Shown here one piece after another: positions 1 to 9,010 of a DNA stretch of 64,000 nucleotides. Position numbers and translations under genes: made by a program. Location: the NCBI RefSeq assembly GCF_004421005.1, contig NZ_CP038026.1, positions 4,774,001 to 4,838,000 on the forward strand. The letters run 5' to 3'. Each line of letters opens with the position of its first letter. Positions within the stretch are counted from its first letter, which is position 1. The notes beneath the pieces are model-generated. The model saw nothing but the letters and a program-made list of their open reading frames with translations, was not told where the DNA came from and ran no database searches. The stretch is from Pseudoduganella plicata. Lineage in GTDB: Bacteria > Pseudomonadota > Gammaproteobacteria > Burkholderiales > Burkholderiaceae_D.

Positions 1-506
1 AGTACTGGGATACCGGCCTTGGCCGCTGGCTGCGCGGCGATGCGTCGATGAACCGGCCCGTGCTCGAAGCGCTGGGCAATCCGGTGCAAATCGACTTGCG
101 CGACGTCGCCCCCGACCTGTCGCTGCCGATCGCCCAGGTCTGGCGCGACTGCCGCGCCGGGCTGGCCGATTTTGCCGGTTTCGGCGCCTCGGTCGAGAAC
201 CGCAAGCGCGCCGGCGCCGGCAATGTGGCGCTGAAGATGCTGCAGGACCTGGCCTGCCTGAACCACGTGGAAATGATGCCGTGGGACTTTGCCGCGCCGT
301 CGGCGCGCTTCCTGCGCTCGCGCCATCTGGACTTGCCGGCCTTCGACGCCCTGGCCGCGCTGATGCTGGAGGGCGACTGGCACGACTTGCTGTACGTGAA
401 CGGCCGACTGCCGTTTTTTGCGATACCGCGCCGCGTGTTGCGGCGCAGCCCCTACACGGGATGCAGTGTAACTCTGGTAAAGGATGGAATATGGATCACG
501 CAATGA
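1..506 (+). CDS. Transglutaminase-like protein, C-terminal part (5' truncated by window)
   Basis: Open from the first base; the first full codon is at position 3 and it reads YWDTGLGRW before the first internal Met at 48. The pattern YWD...GRW, then AWRDCRAG-like (here VWRDCRAG), FG, an Asn/Arg-rich stretch and LNHVEMMPWD matches the C-terminal half of bacterial transglutaminase-like proteins, where these blocks follow the catalytic Cys-His-Asp region. The catalytic Cys would lie upstream of the window. The stop at 504-506 overlaps the next gene's start at 491, which suggests it belongs to the same transcript as the PKS/NRPS cluster. Its role there is unknown: amide-bond formation or hydrolysis are possible, and this is inference. 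Family call is by motif memory only. Confidence 0.55.
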   Translation, partial: YWDTGLGRWLRGDASMNRPVLEALGNPVQIDLRDVAPDLSLPIAQVWRDCRAGLADFAGFGASVENRKRAGAGNVALKMLQDLACLNHVEMMPWDFAAPSARFLRSRHLDLPAFDALAALMLEGDWHDLLYVNGRLPFFAIPRRVLRRSPYTGCSVTLVKDGIWITQ

Positions 507-880
507 ACGACCAAATGATTGCCATCGTACGCTCGCTGTACACCGACGTATTCGACACCGGCAACTGTCCGGCCGTCAACAGCCACTATCACGACGATGC
601 GATCTGCCATTTCAACGGCAAGGACCTGAGCATCGAATCGCTGAAGTCGTCGATGCGCGACTTCGTCGAAGCCCATACGGATATCGAGACGAAGATCGAG
701 TCGGTATTCGCCAGCGGCGACCGTACCTTCGCGCGGCTGACGCGCAGCGTCACCGAGAAGGCAAGCGGCGTGCGGCGCCAGATCCAGCTGATGGTGGAAA
801 AACGCTTTGTCGGCAACAAGGTGCAGGAACTGTGGTTCATGGTCGATGACGAGCAGTACCGGACAACCTGGGACCGTTGA
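491..880 (+). CDS. NTF2-like / SnoaL-like small protein
   Basis: Encodes 129 aa. The layout (N-terminal helix with LYTDVFDTGN, then YHDDAICHFNGKDLS, a central helix and C-terminal beta strands ending in LWFMVDDEQY) fits the NTF2-like cone fold, which includes SnoaL-type polyketide cyclases, ketosteroid isomerases and many uncharacterised proteins. The start at 491 has an AGGA ribosome site about 8 nt upstream; an alternative ATG at 503 would give a 4-nt ATGA overlap with the preceding stop. The next gene starts 1 nt after the stop at 880, so it is tightly coupled to the KS-carrier-TE gene. A role as cyclase or dehydratase acting on the carrier-bound product is plausible but not shown by any diagnostic residue. 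Confidence 0.65.
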   Translation: MDHAMNDQMIAIVRSLYTDVFDTGNCPAVNSHYHDDAICHFNGKDLSIESLKSSMRDFVEAHTDIETKIESVFASGDRTFARLTRSVTEKASGVRRQIQLMVEKRFVGNKVQELWFMVDDEQYRTTWDR

Positions 881-881
881 G

Positions 882-3539
882 ATGACCGCACTAGCGCAGA
901 TGGACCACCGCATCGCGGTCATCGGGACGGCGCTGGCGCTGCCGGGCGCGGACTCGCTGGCCGGATTCGAGCGCATGGCGTTCGACGCCGCGGATGCGTT
1001 CTCGGCCCGGCCCGGCGCAGCCGCAGCCGGCGAGAACTGGGTCGACCGGGCCGCCTACCTGGACGACTGGTCCGGGTTCGACTATCGCCTGTATGGCTTG
1101 TCGCTGCGCGACAGCGTCATCATCGACCCCCAGCAGCGGCTGTTCCTGCAGCACTGCTGGAAGGCCGCCGAGGCGGCCGGCTACAACCCGCTGGCGCTGC
1201 CGGCCCGCAGTGCGGTGTTCTCGACTGCCTCCGACAGCGACTTCGTGCAGCTGGCACGCGCCGCGGCGGACGATGCCGGCAACTACCATCCGTTCGAGAT
1301 CGAGGTCGGCTCGAACAAGGAACAGCAGGCGCTGCGGGTGTCGCACGTGCTGAATCTGCGCGGCCCCAGCTTCGGGGTGCAGTCGGCCTGTTCCAGCGGC
1401 CTGCTGGTGCTGCACACGGCCATGCAGGCGCTGGCGCTGCACGACTGCGACCTGGCCCTGGCCGGTGGCGCCTGCCTGCCGTTCCCCCTGCACGAGGGCT
1501 ATGAATACCGCCCCGGCATGAATCTGTCGCGCAGCGGCGTGATCCGCTCGTTCGACCAGGACGCCGACGGCATGGTGCCCGGCTTCGGTTGCGTCGTCTT
1601 CGTACTGAAGCGGCTGGTGGACGCCGAACGCGACCGCGACCCGGTCCTGGCGGTGCTGGCCGCGAGCACACTGAACAACGATGGCAGCAACAAGGCCAGC
1701 TACGTGGCGCCCAGCTCGGCGGCCGTGGCCGAGAACCTGCAGGCGCTGCTGCGCAAGGGCGGCCTGGGGCCGGGCGCCATCGATTTCGTCGAGGCCCACG
1801 GTTCCGGCACCTACATTGGCGACGTGATCGAGGCGGCTGCGCTGCGCCAGGTGTTTCGCGCCAGTCCGCGCGCGGCGGCCGGCACCGCGGTGGCGTCGGC
1901 AAAGGCCTCGGTCGGCCACCTCGACACGGTGGCCGGGCTGGTCGGCCTGCTGCGCGCAATCGTCCAGATCGGCCGCGGCAGCATCGCGCCGGCGGCCAAT
2001 TTCACCGCGCTCAATCCGCGCATCAGTTTCGACGGGACCCCGCTGTACGTGCCGACCGCGGCCGTCGCCGCTAGCCGGCCACTCACCGGCATCGTCAATG
2101 CGCTCGGCATCGGCGGCACCAACTGCGCGCTGCTGGTCCAGTCGGCACCGCCGTCGCCGGCGGTGAGCGCGGCCGCGGGCGGCGTGCTGCCGGTGCGCGT
2201 GGGCGCAGGCAGCGCGGAACGCCTGCGCGCGGCCGTCGCACGCGCCGCTGCGGCACTGACCACCACGCACGCCGATTTCGAAGCAATCGCGTTTTCGTTG
2301 AACCGGCGTGCGCAGGGCAAACCGTTCCTTGCGCAGTTCGCGGCCGCCGACGCCAGCGCGCTGGCGGCCCAGATGGCCGCTTACGATGGCGCGGCCTTGC
2401 CGGCCACGGCGCCGCAGCCAGAGGTGGGCGCCGGCCCCCGCGCCGTCGACCTGGGCTGGAGCGAAATCGATCCGCAGGCGCGGGTCGGCCTGCCGCAGGC
2501 GCCCATGGCCGAGGTCGCGCCTGCCGGCGCCAACGATGCCGCCCAGCGCCTGCGCGCCATCTGGCAGTCGGCGCTGCTGCTGCAGGACGTGGCGCCGCAG
2601 ATGTCGTTCCGTGACGCCGGCGGCCATTCGATGCTGGCGCTGACGATGCTCGACGATATCAACGGGGCGTTCGGCACGCAGCACGACCTCGACTGGATCG
2701 ACCAGCACGACCGCTTCGACCAGCAACTTGCCGCGCTCGACGCGCCGTCCGGCCCTGCGCCGGCGACCCGTCTCGTCAAGCTGATCCGCCCCGCGCAGGG
2801 TACGCCGCGGCTGCGCCTGGTGCTGGTGCATGCAAGTATTTCGGGCTACGAAACCTACCGGCCGCTCGCGGCCCAGCTGGCGCCCGATATCGAACTGCTG
2901 GCGATCGATTCGCACAACCTGTATGCGGAGGAGGGGCAGCTGATCCGCGACGCGGCCGCGCTGGCCGCGCTGTATGCCGACCAGTTGCGCGCCGCGCTGC
3001 CGCAGCGCGCGGTGCCGCTGTACCTGGGCGGCTGGTCGCTGGGCGGCATGCTGGCGGACCTGATGGTGCCGTTGCTTGCCGCCGATTACCCGCTGTGCGG
3101 CACGGTGGCGATCGATTCGGTGGTGTACCGCGAGGAACATGCCGCGCTGTTCGCCGACAGCGCGCTGGCGTATTTCATGGACCAGACCAGCCTGCTGGCC
3201 GACCGCTTCGAGGCCGACCAGTTGCAGCGCCAGGCGCGCCGCCTGCAGCAGGTGTTCGCCGCCGAACGGGCGATGGCGCGCGCATTCGTGCCGGGTGGGC
3301 GGGAGCTGCCGTTCCTGAACATCGTTGCCGTCGGCACGCGTATGCCGCTCACCGAGCCGGCGCTGTTGCAGGCATTCGATCGCGCCAAGAACGACAACGG
3401 ATGGCGCCGTCACACGGGCGAGCCGATCGTGCGCATCGACGCCCACCACGTACAGATCGTCGATCCGGCCCACCTGGCCATGATCGCCTTGCACATCAAC
3501 CGATTCACGAGGTCCGCATGTACTACCACGTCATCCTGA
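882..3539 (+). CDS. Polyketide synthase: KS - carrier - thioesterase (no AT)
   Basis: Encodes 885 aa starting MTALAQMDHR. Ketosynthase: residues about 8-440, with active-site Cys170 in QSACSSG, His306 in EAHGSGT and His346 in KASVGH, so the C-H-H triad is intact. Carrier domain: about 545-610, phosphopantetheine Ser583 in GGHSM. Thioesterase: about 640-885, nucleophile Ser719 in GWSLGG, with an Asp in AIDSVVY and a His near the end in IDAHHVQI. There is no acyltransferase, ketoreductase or dehydratase, so extender units must be loaded in trans or the KS accepts an acyl chain differently. The TE makes this the likely last step of the line. It overlaps the Dabb gene by 22 nt. It may alternatively act early with the TE only for editing. 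Confidence 0.88.
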   Translation: MTALAQMDHRIAVIGTALALPGADSLAGFERMAFDAADAFSARPGAAAAGENWVDRAAYLDDWSGFDYRLYGLSLRDSVIIDPQQRLFLQHCWKAAEAAGYNPLALPARSAVFSTASDSDFVQLARAAADDAGNYHPFEIEVGSNKEQQALRVSHVLNLRGPSFGVQSACSSGLLVLHTAMQALALHDCDLALAGGACLPFPLHEGYEYRPGMNLSRSGVIRSFDQDADGMVPGFGCVVFVLKRLVDAERDRDPVLAVLAASTLNNDGSNKASYVAPSSAAVAENLQALLRKGGLGPGAIDFVEAHGSGTYIGDVIEAAALRQVFRASPRAAAGTAVASAKASVGHLDTVAGLVGLLRAIVQIGRGSIAPAANFTALNPRISFDGTPLYVPTAAVAASRPLTGIVNALGIGGTNCALLVQSAPPSPAVSAAAGGVLPVRVGAGSAERLRAAVARAAAALTTTHADFEAIAFSLNRRAQGKPFLAQFAAADASALAAQMAAYDGAALPATAPQPEVGAGPRAVDLGWSEIDPQARVGLPQAPMAEVAPAGANDAAQRLRAIWQSALLLQDVAPQMSFRDAGGHSMLALTMLDDINGAFGTQHDLDWIDQHDRFDQQLAALDAPSGPAPATRLVKLIRPAQGTPRLRLVLVHASISGYETYRPLAAQLAPDIELLAIDSHNLYAEEGQLIRDAAALAALYADQLRAALPQRAVPLYLGGWSLGGMLADLMVPLLAADYPLCGTVAIDSVVYREEHAALFADSALAYFMDQTSLLADRFEADQLQRQARRLQQVFAAERAMARAFVPGGRELPFLNIVAVGTRMPLTEPALLQAFDRAKNDNGWRRHTGEPIVRIDAHHVQIVDPAHLAMIALHINRFTRSACTTTSS

Positions 3540-3832
3540 TGCGCTTCGCGCCGGCCGTCACGGCGCAGCAGGCCGAGCACGCCCTGCATGCGCTGGGCCA
3601 GTTGCGCGCGCAGATTCCGCAGATGCTGTCCTATTCCTACGGGCCGAACGATCCGGACAACCCGCATCAGCGCGGTTTCAGCCACGGCTTCGTCATGGGC
3701 TTCGCGGGCCGCGCCGAACGCGACCTATACCAGCAGCACCCGGCGCACCTGGACTTCATCGGCACCCATCTGGAACCGCTGCTCGACGAAGCCGTCGTGT
3801 TCGACTTCGCCGACCTGGGCGGCCGCGCATGA
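3518..3832 (+). CDS. Dabb-family (stress-responsive A/B barrel) protein, possible polyketide cyclase
   Basis: Encodes 104 aa, starting MYYHVILMRF inside the end of the PKS gene and ending in a 4-nt overlap with the next KS gene. The sequence shows the Dabb ferredoxin-like pattern: HVILMRF at the N-terminus, then the block DLYQQHPAH (70-77). In plant olivetolic acid cyclase, a Dabb protein, the catalytic Tyr and His lie in the corresponding YxxHPAH block, and Tyr71 and His77 here align with them. That block is also common in Dabb proteins of other or unknown function. Being sandwiched between two ketosynthase genes favours a role on the polyketide intermediate, for example aldol or Claisen-type cyclisation; this is inference. 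Confidence 0.8.
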   Translation: MYYHVILMRFAPAVTAQQAEHALHALGQLRAQIPQMLSYSYGPNDPDNPHQRGFSHGFVMGFAGRAERDLYQQHPAHLDFIGTHLEPLLDEAVVFDFADLGGRA

Positions 3833-6687
3833 GCGCGCCCGTACACGAGCCGCTGGCCATCGTTGGCATGGCCTGTGCGTTGCCCGGCGCCGCCGATTAC
3901 GGGGCGTACTGGCGTGCGCTGGCCGATGGCGCTCCCGCGCTGGCGCAGGACACGGCGTATGCCGAACTGTTCGATCCGGCGCGCTACGGCATCACCGAGC
4001 AGGAGGCGCGCATCATGGACCCGCAGTGCCGCCAGTTCCTGATGCTGGCCGAAGCGGCCTTCGCCGACGCGGGTTACGAGCGGGGCCAGGGCATGGGCAA
4101 GGTCGGCGTGGTGGCCTCCCAGGCCTGCAACGGCACCTATCACGATTACCTCGCCACGCTTGCCGCGCAAGGTCATATCCCCTCGTTGCCGACGCTGCTG
4201 GAAAACGTCAACCGCGGCAGCGATTTCCTGGCCACGCGGGTCAGTTATACATTCGACCTGAACGGCCCGGCCTTCAACCTGCAAAGCGGTTGCTCGTCTT
4301 CGCTGGTGGCGGTCAGCGAAGCCTGCCACCTGCTGTGGAGCGGGCGCTGCGATGCCGTGCTGGCCGGCGGCGTGGCAATTACCTATCCGCTTGACGGTCA
4401 GTATGTGTACCAGGCCGGATCGATTTATTCCGAGGGCGGCGTGTGCCGGCCGTTCGATGCGCGGGCCGACGGTACCGTGCCGGCCGGCGGCGGCGGGGCC
4501 GTGCTGATCAAGCCGCTGGCGCAGGCGCTGCGCGACGGCGACCGGATCCATGCGCTGGTGCGCGGTGCCGGCGTCAACAACGATGGCGCGCGCAAGGTCA
4601 GCTTTGCCGCGCCGTCCAGCGACGGCCAGCTGGCGCTGCTGCGCGAGACGTACTCGGCGGCCGGCGTGGCGCCGGCACGGCTGGCGTTTGTCGAGTGCCA
4701 CGCGACCGGCACAGTGGTCGGCGATCCCATCGAAGTGCGCGCGTTACGGCGGCTGGTCGAAGCGTATCCGCCGGCGCAGCCGCACCGGCCGATCCTGCTC
4801 GGTTCGGTCAAGGGACATATCGGCCACCTGTTCTGGTCGTCCGGGATCGCGTCGCTGGTCAAGGCGGTGCTCGCCCTCGACCATGCGTGCTACCCGGGCA
4901 CGGCCAACCTCGAGACGCCGAATCCCCTGTTGAAGCTGAACGATTCGCCCTTCGCGGTGGCCGCCACGGCCAGCGTGCTCGACGTTGACACGCACGACTG
5001 CTGCGGCGTCAGTTCAATGGGTGTCGGCGGCACCAACGCCCACGTGATCCTGCAGCGCTACCAGGGGCAGCCTGGCAGCCGCGCCCGGCTGCCAGCGCCG
5101 GACTGGCAGTTGCGCCGCTTCAGCCTGGTCCCGGAAAAAGCCGCATCCGGCGTGGCCGCCGGCTCGGCCGCGGCGCTGCCAAAGGCGCCGCCGGGCGAGG
5201 CCCAGCTGTGCGCCGCCATCGTGGCGCTGTACGAGGAAGCGCTGTCCGATACCGGATTGGATGAAAACAGCAATTACTTCGACCTGTACGGCGATTCGAT
5301 CACGGCCATCACGCTGATCGACCAGCTGGACGCGCAATTCGGCATCGTGCTGACCCAGGACGATATCTATCAGCATCCGACGCCGCTGGCGCTGGCACGC
5401 CACCTGGTGACGAAGCTGGGGCGGGCGGCCGCGCCGGTCGCAGCGGAACCGCCGGCGCCCGCCGAGACGTGCCTGAATCCCTACCAGTCACGCTTTTACC
5501 TGCTGGAGAAGATGCAGCGCGGTGCCTACAGCCACTACAACGTTCCGCTGTGCCTGACCGGCGCCGTTGCGCCCGATTGGGAGCGGCTGAGCCAGGCGTT
5601 GCTGGCGGTGCTGGCCGCGCAGCCGTCATTTGCCCGTTGCCTCAAGTGGAACGCCGGCACGATCGAACTGGGACCGCCACGCGCGGAGCTGCTGGTCGCC
5701 GAGCGGCGCGAACTGGCGCCGGATGAAGACCCGGCGGCCACGTTGACGGCCTTCTTCGGCCATCGTTTCGGCCTGGAGACCGGGCCGACGGCACGCCTCT
5801 TGCTGCTGCGCCACGGCGCGCAGCACTATCTGGCCTTGAATTTCCCGCATCTGCTGATCGACGGCGTGGGCCTGGAAAACCTGCTGCGCGCGCTCGAACG
5901 CGCGCTGGCGGGGCAGAGCATGGCGGCCGTGGTCGCGCCGCCGGTGCGTGCCTGGGACGACGCCGACCAGCAGTTCTGGCGCGACCGGCTGGCCGGCGTC
6001 GCGCCCAGCACCCTGGCGGCGCGGCCGCCGCGCGGCGCCGGCAGTGCGCCGCAGTACCCGGCCGGCAGCGTCGAAGCCGTCGTGCCGCCCGCCCTGTATG
6101 GCGCGGCGCGCGCCGTCTGCCGGGCCAACAACTGCACGCCATTTGTCCTGTACTACGCCATCTTCAATGCGCTGGTGGCGCAGCAAAGCGGGGCGCGCCA
6201 TGTCTTGACGGGCACGACGCTGAACAACCGCGACGGCGCCGCCCTTCAGCGGATCGACTGCCGCATCAACAACCTGCCGCTGCACGTGCCGGTCCAGGAC
6301 GCGCACGACTACGGCGCGATCCTGGCGGCGACCGCCAGCCAGTTGAGCGCCGCATTGCAGCACGCGGCGGTGCCGCTCGACGTGATCGTGCAGGCCGCCG
6401 GGGGCGGCGTGCCTTACCGCATGCTGTTCATGTTCCAGAACCAGAACGACGGCTACCGGCTGGAACTGGACGGCGCGGTGTGGCGCGAGGGTGGCTGCCG
6501 CTACCAGCCGGTGTATGGCGAACTGTGTTTCCAGTTCAAGGCGGACGCCGGCGACGGGCTGCGGCTGGTCGTTCACCATGACCCGGACTATCACAGCCAG
6601 GCGGATGCGGACAGCATGATCGTCGCGTTCTTCGCGCTCGGCACCCAATTCACCCATCATTTACTGGAAGCTGACCGCCATGCTTAG
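3829..6687 (+). CDS. Hybrid PKS/NRPS: KS - carrier - condensation domain (no AT)
   Basis: Encodes 952 aa. Ketosynthase: about 8-415, Cys155 in QSGCSSS, His291 in ECHATGT, His333 in GHIGH, ending GVGGTNAH. Carrier: about 460-530, Ser490 in GDSIT. NRPS condensation domain: about 545-952, with His674 and Asp678 in PHLLIDG, where the first His of the usual HHxxxDG is Pro but the catalytic second His is kept. Again there is no AT. The C domain sits directly before the separately encoded A-carrier protein, so the natural reading is that the polyketide chain made by this KS is passed to the amino acid on the next protein as an amide. It overlaps both neighbours (ATGA at 3829, 8 nt at 6680). Confidence 0.88.
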   Translation: MSAPVHEPLAIVGMACALPGAADYGAYWRALADGAPALAQDTAYAELFDPARYGITEQEARIMDPQCRQFLMLAEAAFADAGYERGQGMGKVGVVASQACNGTYHDYLATLAAQGHIPSLPTLLENVNRGSDFLATRVSYTFDLNGPAFNLQSGCSSSLVAVSEACHLLWSGRCDAVLAGGVAITYPLDGQYVYQAGSIYSEGGVCRPFDARADGTVPAGGGGAVLIKPLAQALRDGDRIHALVRGAGVNNDGARKVSFAAPSSDGQLALLRETYSAAGVAPARLAFVECHATGTVVGDPIEVRALRRLVEAYPPAQPHRPILLGSVKGHIGHLFWSSGIASLVKAVLALDHACYPGTANLETPNPLLKLNDSPFAVAATASVLDVDTHDCCGVSSMGVGGTNAHVILQRYQGQPGSRARLPAPDWQLRRFSLVPEKAASGVAAGSAAALPKAPPGEAQLCAAIVALYEEALSDTGLDENSNYFDLYGDSITAITLIDQLDAQFGIVLTQDDIYQHPTPLALARHLVTKLGRAAAPVAAEPPAPAETCLNPYQSRFYLLEKMQRGAYSHYNVPLCLTGAVAPDWERLSQALLAVLAAQPSFARCLKWNAGTIELGPPRAELLVAERRELAPDEDPAATLTAFFGHRFGLETGPTARLLLLRHGAQHYLALNFPHLLIDGVGLENLLRALERALAGQSMAAVVAPPVRAWDDADQQFWRDRLAGVAPSTLAARPPRGAGSAPQYPAGSVEAVVPPALYGAARAVCRANNCTPFVLYYAIFNALVAQQSGARHVLTGTTLNNRDGAALQRIDCRINNLPLHVPVQDAHDYGAILAATASQLSAALQHAAVPLDVIVQAAGGGVPYRMLFMFQNQNDGYRLELDGAVWREGGCRYQPVYGELCFQFKADAGDGLRLVVHHDPDYHSQADADSMIVAFFALGTQFTHHLLEADRHA

Positions 6688-8434
6688 TGGACGCATCACC
6701 TCGGGCTATCCCGACTTCATCGCGCGCTTCGACGGCGCGGCCGCACGCTGGCCGGAACGCACCGCCCTGCGTTGCGGCACGCTGGAATGGACCTACGCCC
6801 AGTTGCGCCAGCAGGCCATCGACAGCGCCGCGCTGCTGGCCGGCCTGACGCTGGCGCCGGATGCGGCTGTGCTGTTGTGCCTGCCACGCGGCGCGGCGCT
6901 GCTGGCGGCCATGATCGGCTGCCAGTACCTCGGCGTGCCGTACATTCCGATCGGCTGGAGCACACCGCCCGCACGCCTGCAGCAGATGCTGGGCGCGCTG
7001 CCCGGCAGCGTGGTACTGCACGACAGCGCCAGCCCGTCCCATCCGGGACTGTCCGGCATCGGTGCCGGGGTTGCCCTGGTCGACCTGGCCGCGCGCAACG
7101 CGGGGCAGCCGCGACCTGCGCATGCCGGCGGCCGCGAGGCCTACCGCATCTTCACGTCCGGCTCGACCGGCGTGCCGAAGGCGGTGATGGTCACCACGCT
7201 AGCCTGCGCCAACCTGCTCGACCATTTCAGCGTGCTGCTGGCCGACCACGCGGCGCCGCTGGTACTGTCCAGTACATCTCCCGGCTTCGATATCTTCTAC
7301 CTGGAATATGCGTTGGCCCTGGCGAATGGCGCCACCCTGGTGCTGGCCGACGAGCAGCAGGCCGCTTCGCCCCAGGCGCTGGCGCGCCTGCTGACGACGC
7401 TGCGACCCGCGCTGTACCAGTCCACCCCATCCCTGCTGAAATGCCTGCTGCCCTATCTGGCGCCGGACTATCGCTTCGATACGGTGCTGGTGGGCGGGGA
7501 GGCGCTCGGCCAGCAGCTGTCAGGCACGCTGTTCGCCCGCGCGCGTCACGCCTACAACGTGTACGGCCCGACGGAAACCACGGTGTGGTCGACATGGATG
7601 CGGCTGGAGGCACCGGGAGAGCGCCGGATCGGCGTGCCTATCCAGAACACCCTTATAGCTATTGTCGATGCCGACGGTCGCGCCGTGGCATCGGGCGAGT
7701 CAGGCCGACTGCTGATCGGTGGTGACGGCCTGGCGCTCGGCTATCTCGGCCAGCCGCAACTGACTGCTGAAAAATTCGGCCACGCCATGCACGATGACGT
7801 GCTGTGGTACGACACCGGCGATATCGGCTTCATCGACGCCGATGGCCTGCTCAATTTTGTCACCCGCGCCGGCGACTACGTAAAGGTCAACGGTCACCGC
7901 ATCGAATTGCTCGAAGTCAGCGACGCGCTCGAAGCGCTGCCGTTCGTGGCCGAGGCCGCCGTGTTGTGCGTGCGCGACCGGCATGACGTGGACACGCTGG
8001 CGGCGTTCATCAAGACCGATCCCCGCACGCCGTGCGCGGACCCGGTCGGCAGCGCCCGTGCCGAGCTGGCACGGCTGCTGCCGGCGTATATGCAGCCGCA
8101 CAGCCTGACGGTGGTCGCCGATTTTCCGCGCAACAGTGCCGGCAAGCTCGATCGCAAGGCGCTGGCGCCGCTGGTGCAGGTTCCGGTGACGCCGGCCAGC
8201 CCGGCGACTGGCCTCGCCGGCGATATCGCGGCGCTGCTGGCGCCTTACCTGAACGTATCGCGGCTGGGCCCGGACGACAACCTGTTCGCCCAGGGGCTGA
8301 CGTCGATGCACGCCGTGTCGTTCCACCTCGACCTGGCGGCGCACTGGCCGCACATCGAGCTGTTCCATGTTTTCGAGCATCCCACGCTATCGCGTCTGTC
8401 GGCCCTGGCGGCCGAGCAGCCGTGCACGGCATAA
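6680..8434 (+). CDS. NRPS adenylation - peptidyl carrier protein, predicted glycine-activating
   Basis: Encodes 584 aa. Adenylation domain about 15-500 with core motifs TSGSTGVPK (A3), YGPTETT (A5), YDTGD (A7) and SAGKLDRKAL (A10). Carrier domain about 510-575 with Ser542 in GLTSM. Hand alignment to the GrsA pocket gives D-I-L-Q-L-G-V-V-W-K; the Asp in GFDIFYLE marks an alpha-amino-acid substrate. This is 8 of 10 to the remembered glycine signature DILQLGLIWK. There is no condensation domain here; it is at the C-terminus of the preceding protein, so the module C-A-PCP is split over two proteins. It overlaps the preceding gene by 8 nt. Confidence 0.88.
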   Translation: MLSGRITSGYPDFIARFDGAAARWPERTALRCGTLEWTYAQLRQQAIDSAALLAGLTLAPDAAVLLCLPRGAALLAAMIGCQYLGVPYIPIGWSTPPARLQQMLGALPGSVVLHDSASPSHPGLSGIGAGVALVDLAARNAGQPRPAHAGGREAYRIFTSGSTGVPKAVMVTTLACANLLDHFSVLLADHAAPLVLSSTSPGFDIFYLEYALALANGATLVLADEQQAASPQALARLLTTLRPALYQSTPSLLKCLLPYLAPDYRFDTVLVGGEALGQQLSGTLFARARHAYNVYGPTETTVWSTWMRLEAPGERRIGVPIQNTLIAIVDADGRAVASGESGRLLIGGDGLALGYLGQPQLTAEKFGHAMHDDVLWYDTGDIGFIDADGLLNFVTRAGDYVKVNGHRIELLEVSDALEALPFVAEAAVLCVRDRHDVDTLAAFIKTDPRTPCADPVGSARAELARLLPAYMQPHSLTVVADFPRNSAGKLDRKALAPLVQVPVTPASPATGLAGDIAALLAPYLNVSRLGPDDNLFAQGLTSMHAVSFHLDLAAHWPHIELFHVFEHPTLSRLSALAAEQPCTA

Positions 8435-8455
8435 CCATTCATCCAAGGAGAGTTC

Positions 8456-9010
8456 ATGAAATCGCTGCACATTGCCGCCCTGACGCTGGCGGTCCTGGCC
8501 AGCCCGCTGGCCGCCGCCCACGGTCCCAAGTCGCAAGTCATCCATGCCAAGACGGCGGAGGCGGTGAAGTTCGGCCCCGACCTGACCGACATCCAGATCC
8601 TGATTCCGAACGACGACGGGCAGGGTACGATGACGGCCGGGACCGAACGCCTGCCGTCCAAGGTCAGTATTCCGGTGCATTTCCATCCCGGCACGGAGGA
8701 ATTCATCTATATCGTCGAAGGCGAGGGTGAGGCGTCGCTCGACGGCGAGGTGAGCAAGGTGACGGCGGGCGACATCATCCTCATCGCGCCCGGCACCCAT
8801 CACGGCCTGAGCAACACCGGCACGGGCACCCTGAAAATGCTGTGGAGCTACAACAACAAGAAGATGGTCGACTTCTTCCGCGAATTCAGCTTCAAGGACG
8901 CGGCCGACCGCGATGCGCGCGCCACCCGCGCGTATTGGGATGTGCTGGCCGAAAAGTACAAGAGCGCGATCGTCCTGCTGCCGCCACCAGGGGGCGCCAA
9001 GCATGACTAA
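8456..9010 (+). CDS. Cupin-domain protein with signal peptide
   Basis: Encodes 184 aa. The N-terminus is a Sec signal peptide (MKSLHIAALTLAVLASPLAAA, cleavage near residue 21), followed by a single cupin barrel: VHFHPGTEEFIYIVEGEG is the first metal-binding motif (two His and Glu), and GDIILIAPGTHHGLSN the second with a His. The metal ligands therefore appear complete. A good AAGGAGA ribosome site precedes the ATG. It is unusual for a compact PKS/NRPS operon, because the product is predicted to act in the periplasm. It could be a late tailoring or dioxygenase enzyme, or a protective binding protein; the fold does not decide. It overlaps the next gene by 8 nt. Confidence 0.8.
   Translation: MKSLHIAALTLAVLASPLAAAHGPKSQVIHAKTAEAVKFGPDLTDIQILIPNDDGQGTMTAGTERLPSKVSIPVHFHPGTEEFIYIVEGEGEASLDGEVSKVTAGDIILIAPGTHHGLSNTGTGTLKMLWSYNNKKMVDFFREFSFKDAADRDARATRAYWDVLAEKYKSAIVLLPPPGGAKHD

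Noticed and set aside
891-3494. 867-codon open frame on the - strand opposite the first PKS gene
   Set aside because: Arg/Gln/His/Val-rich composition typical of the complement of high-GC coding sequence; the + strand has intact KS, carrier and TE motifs.
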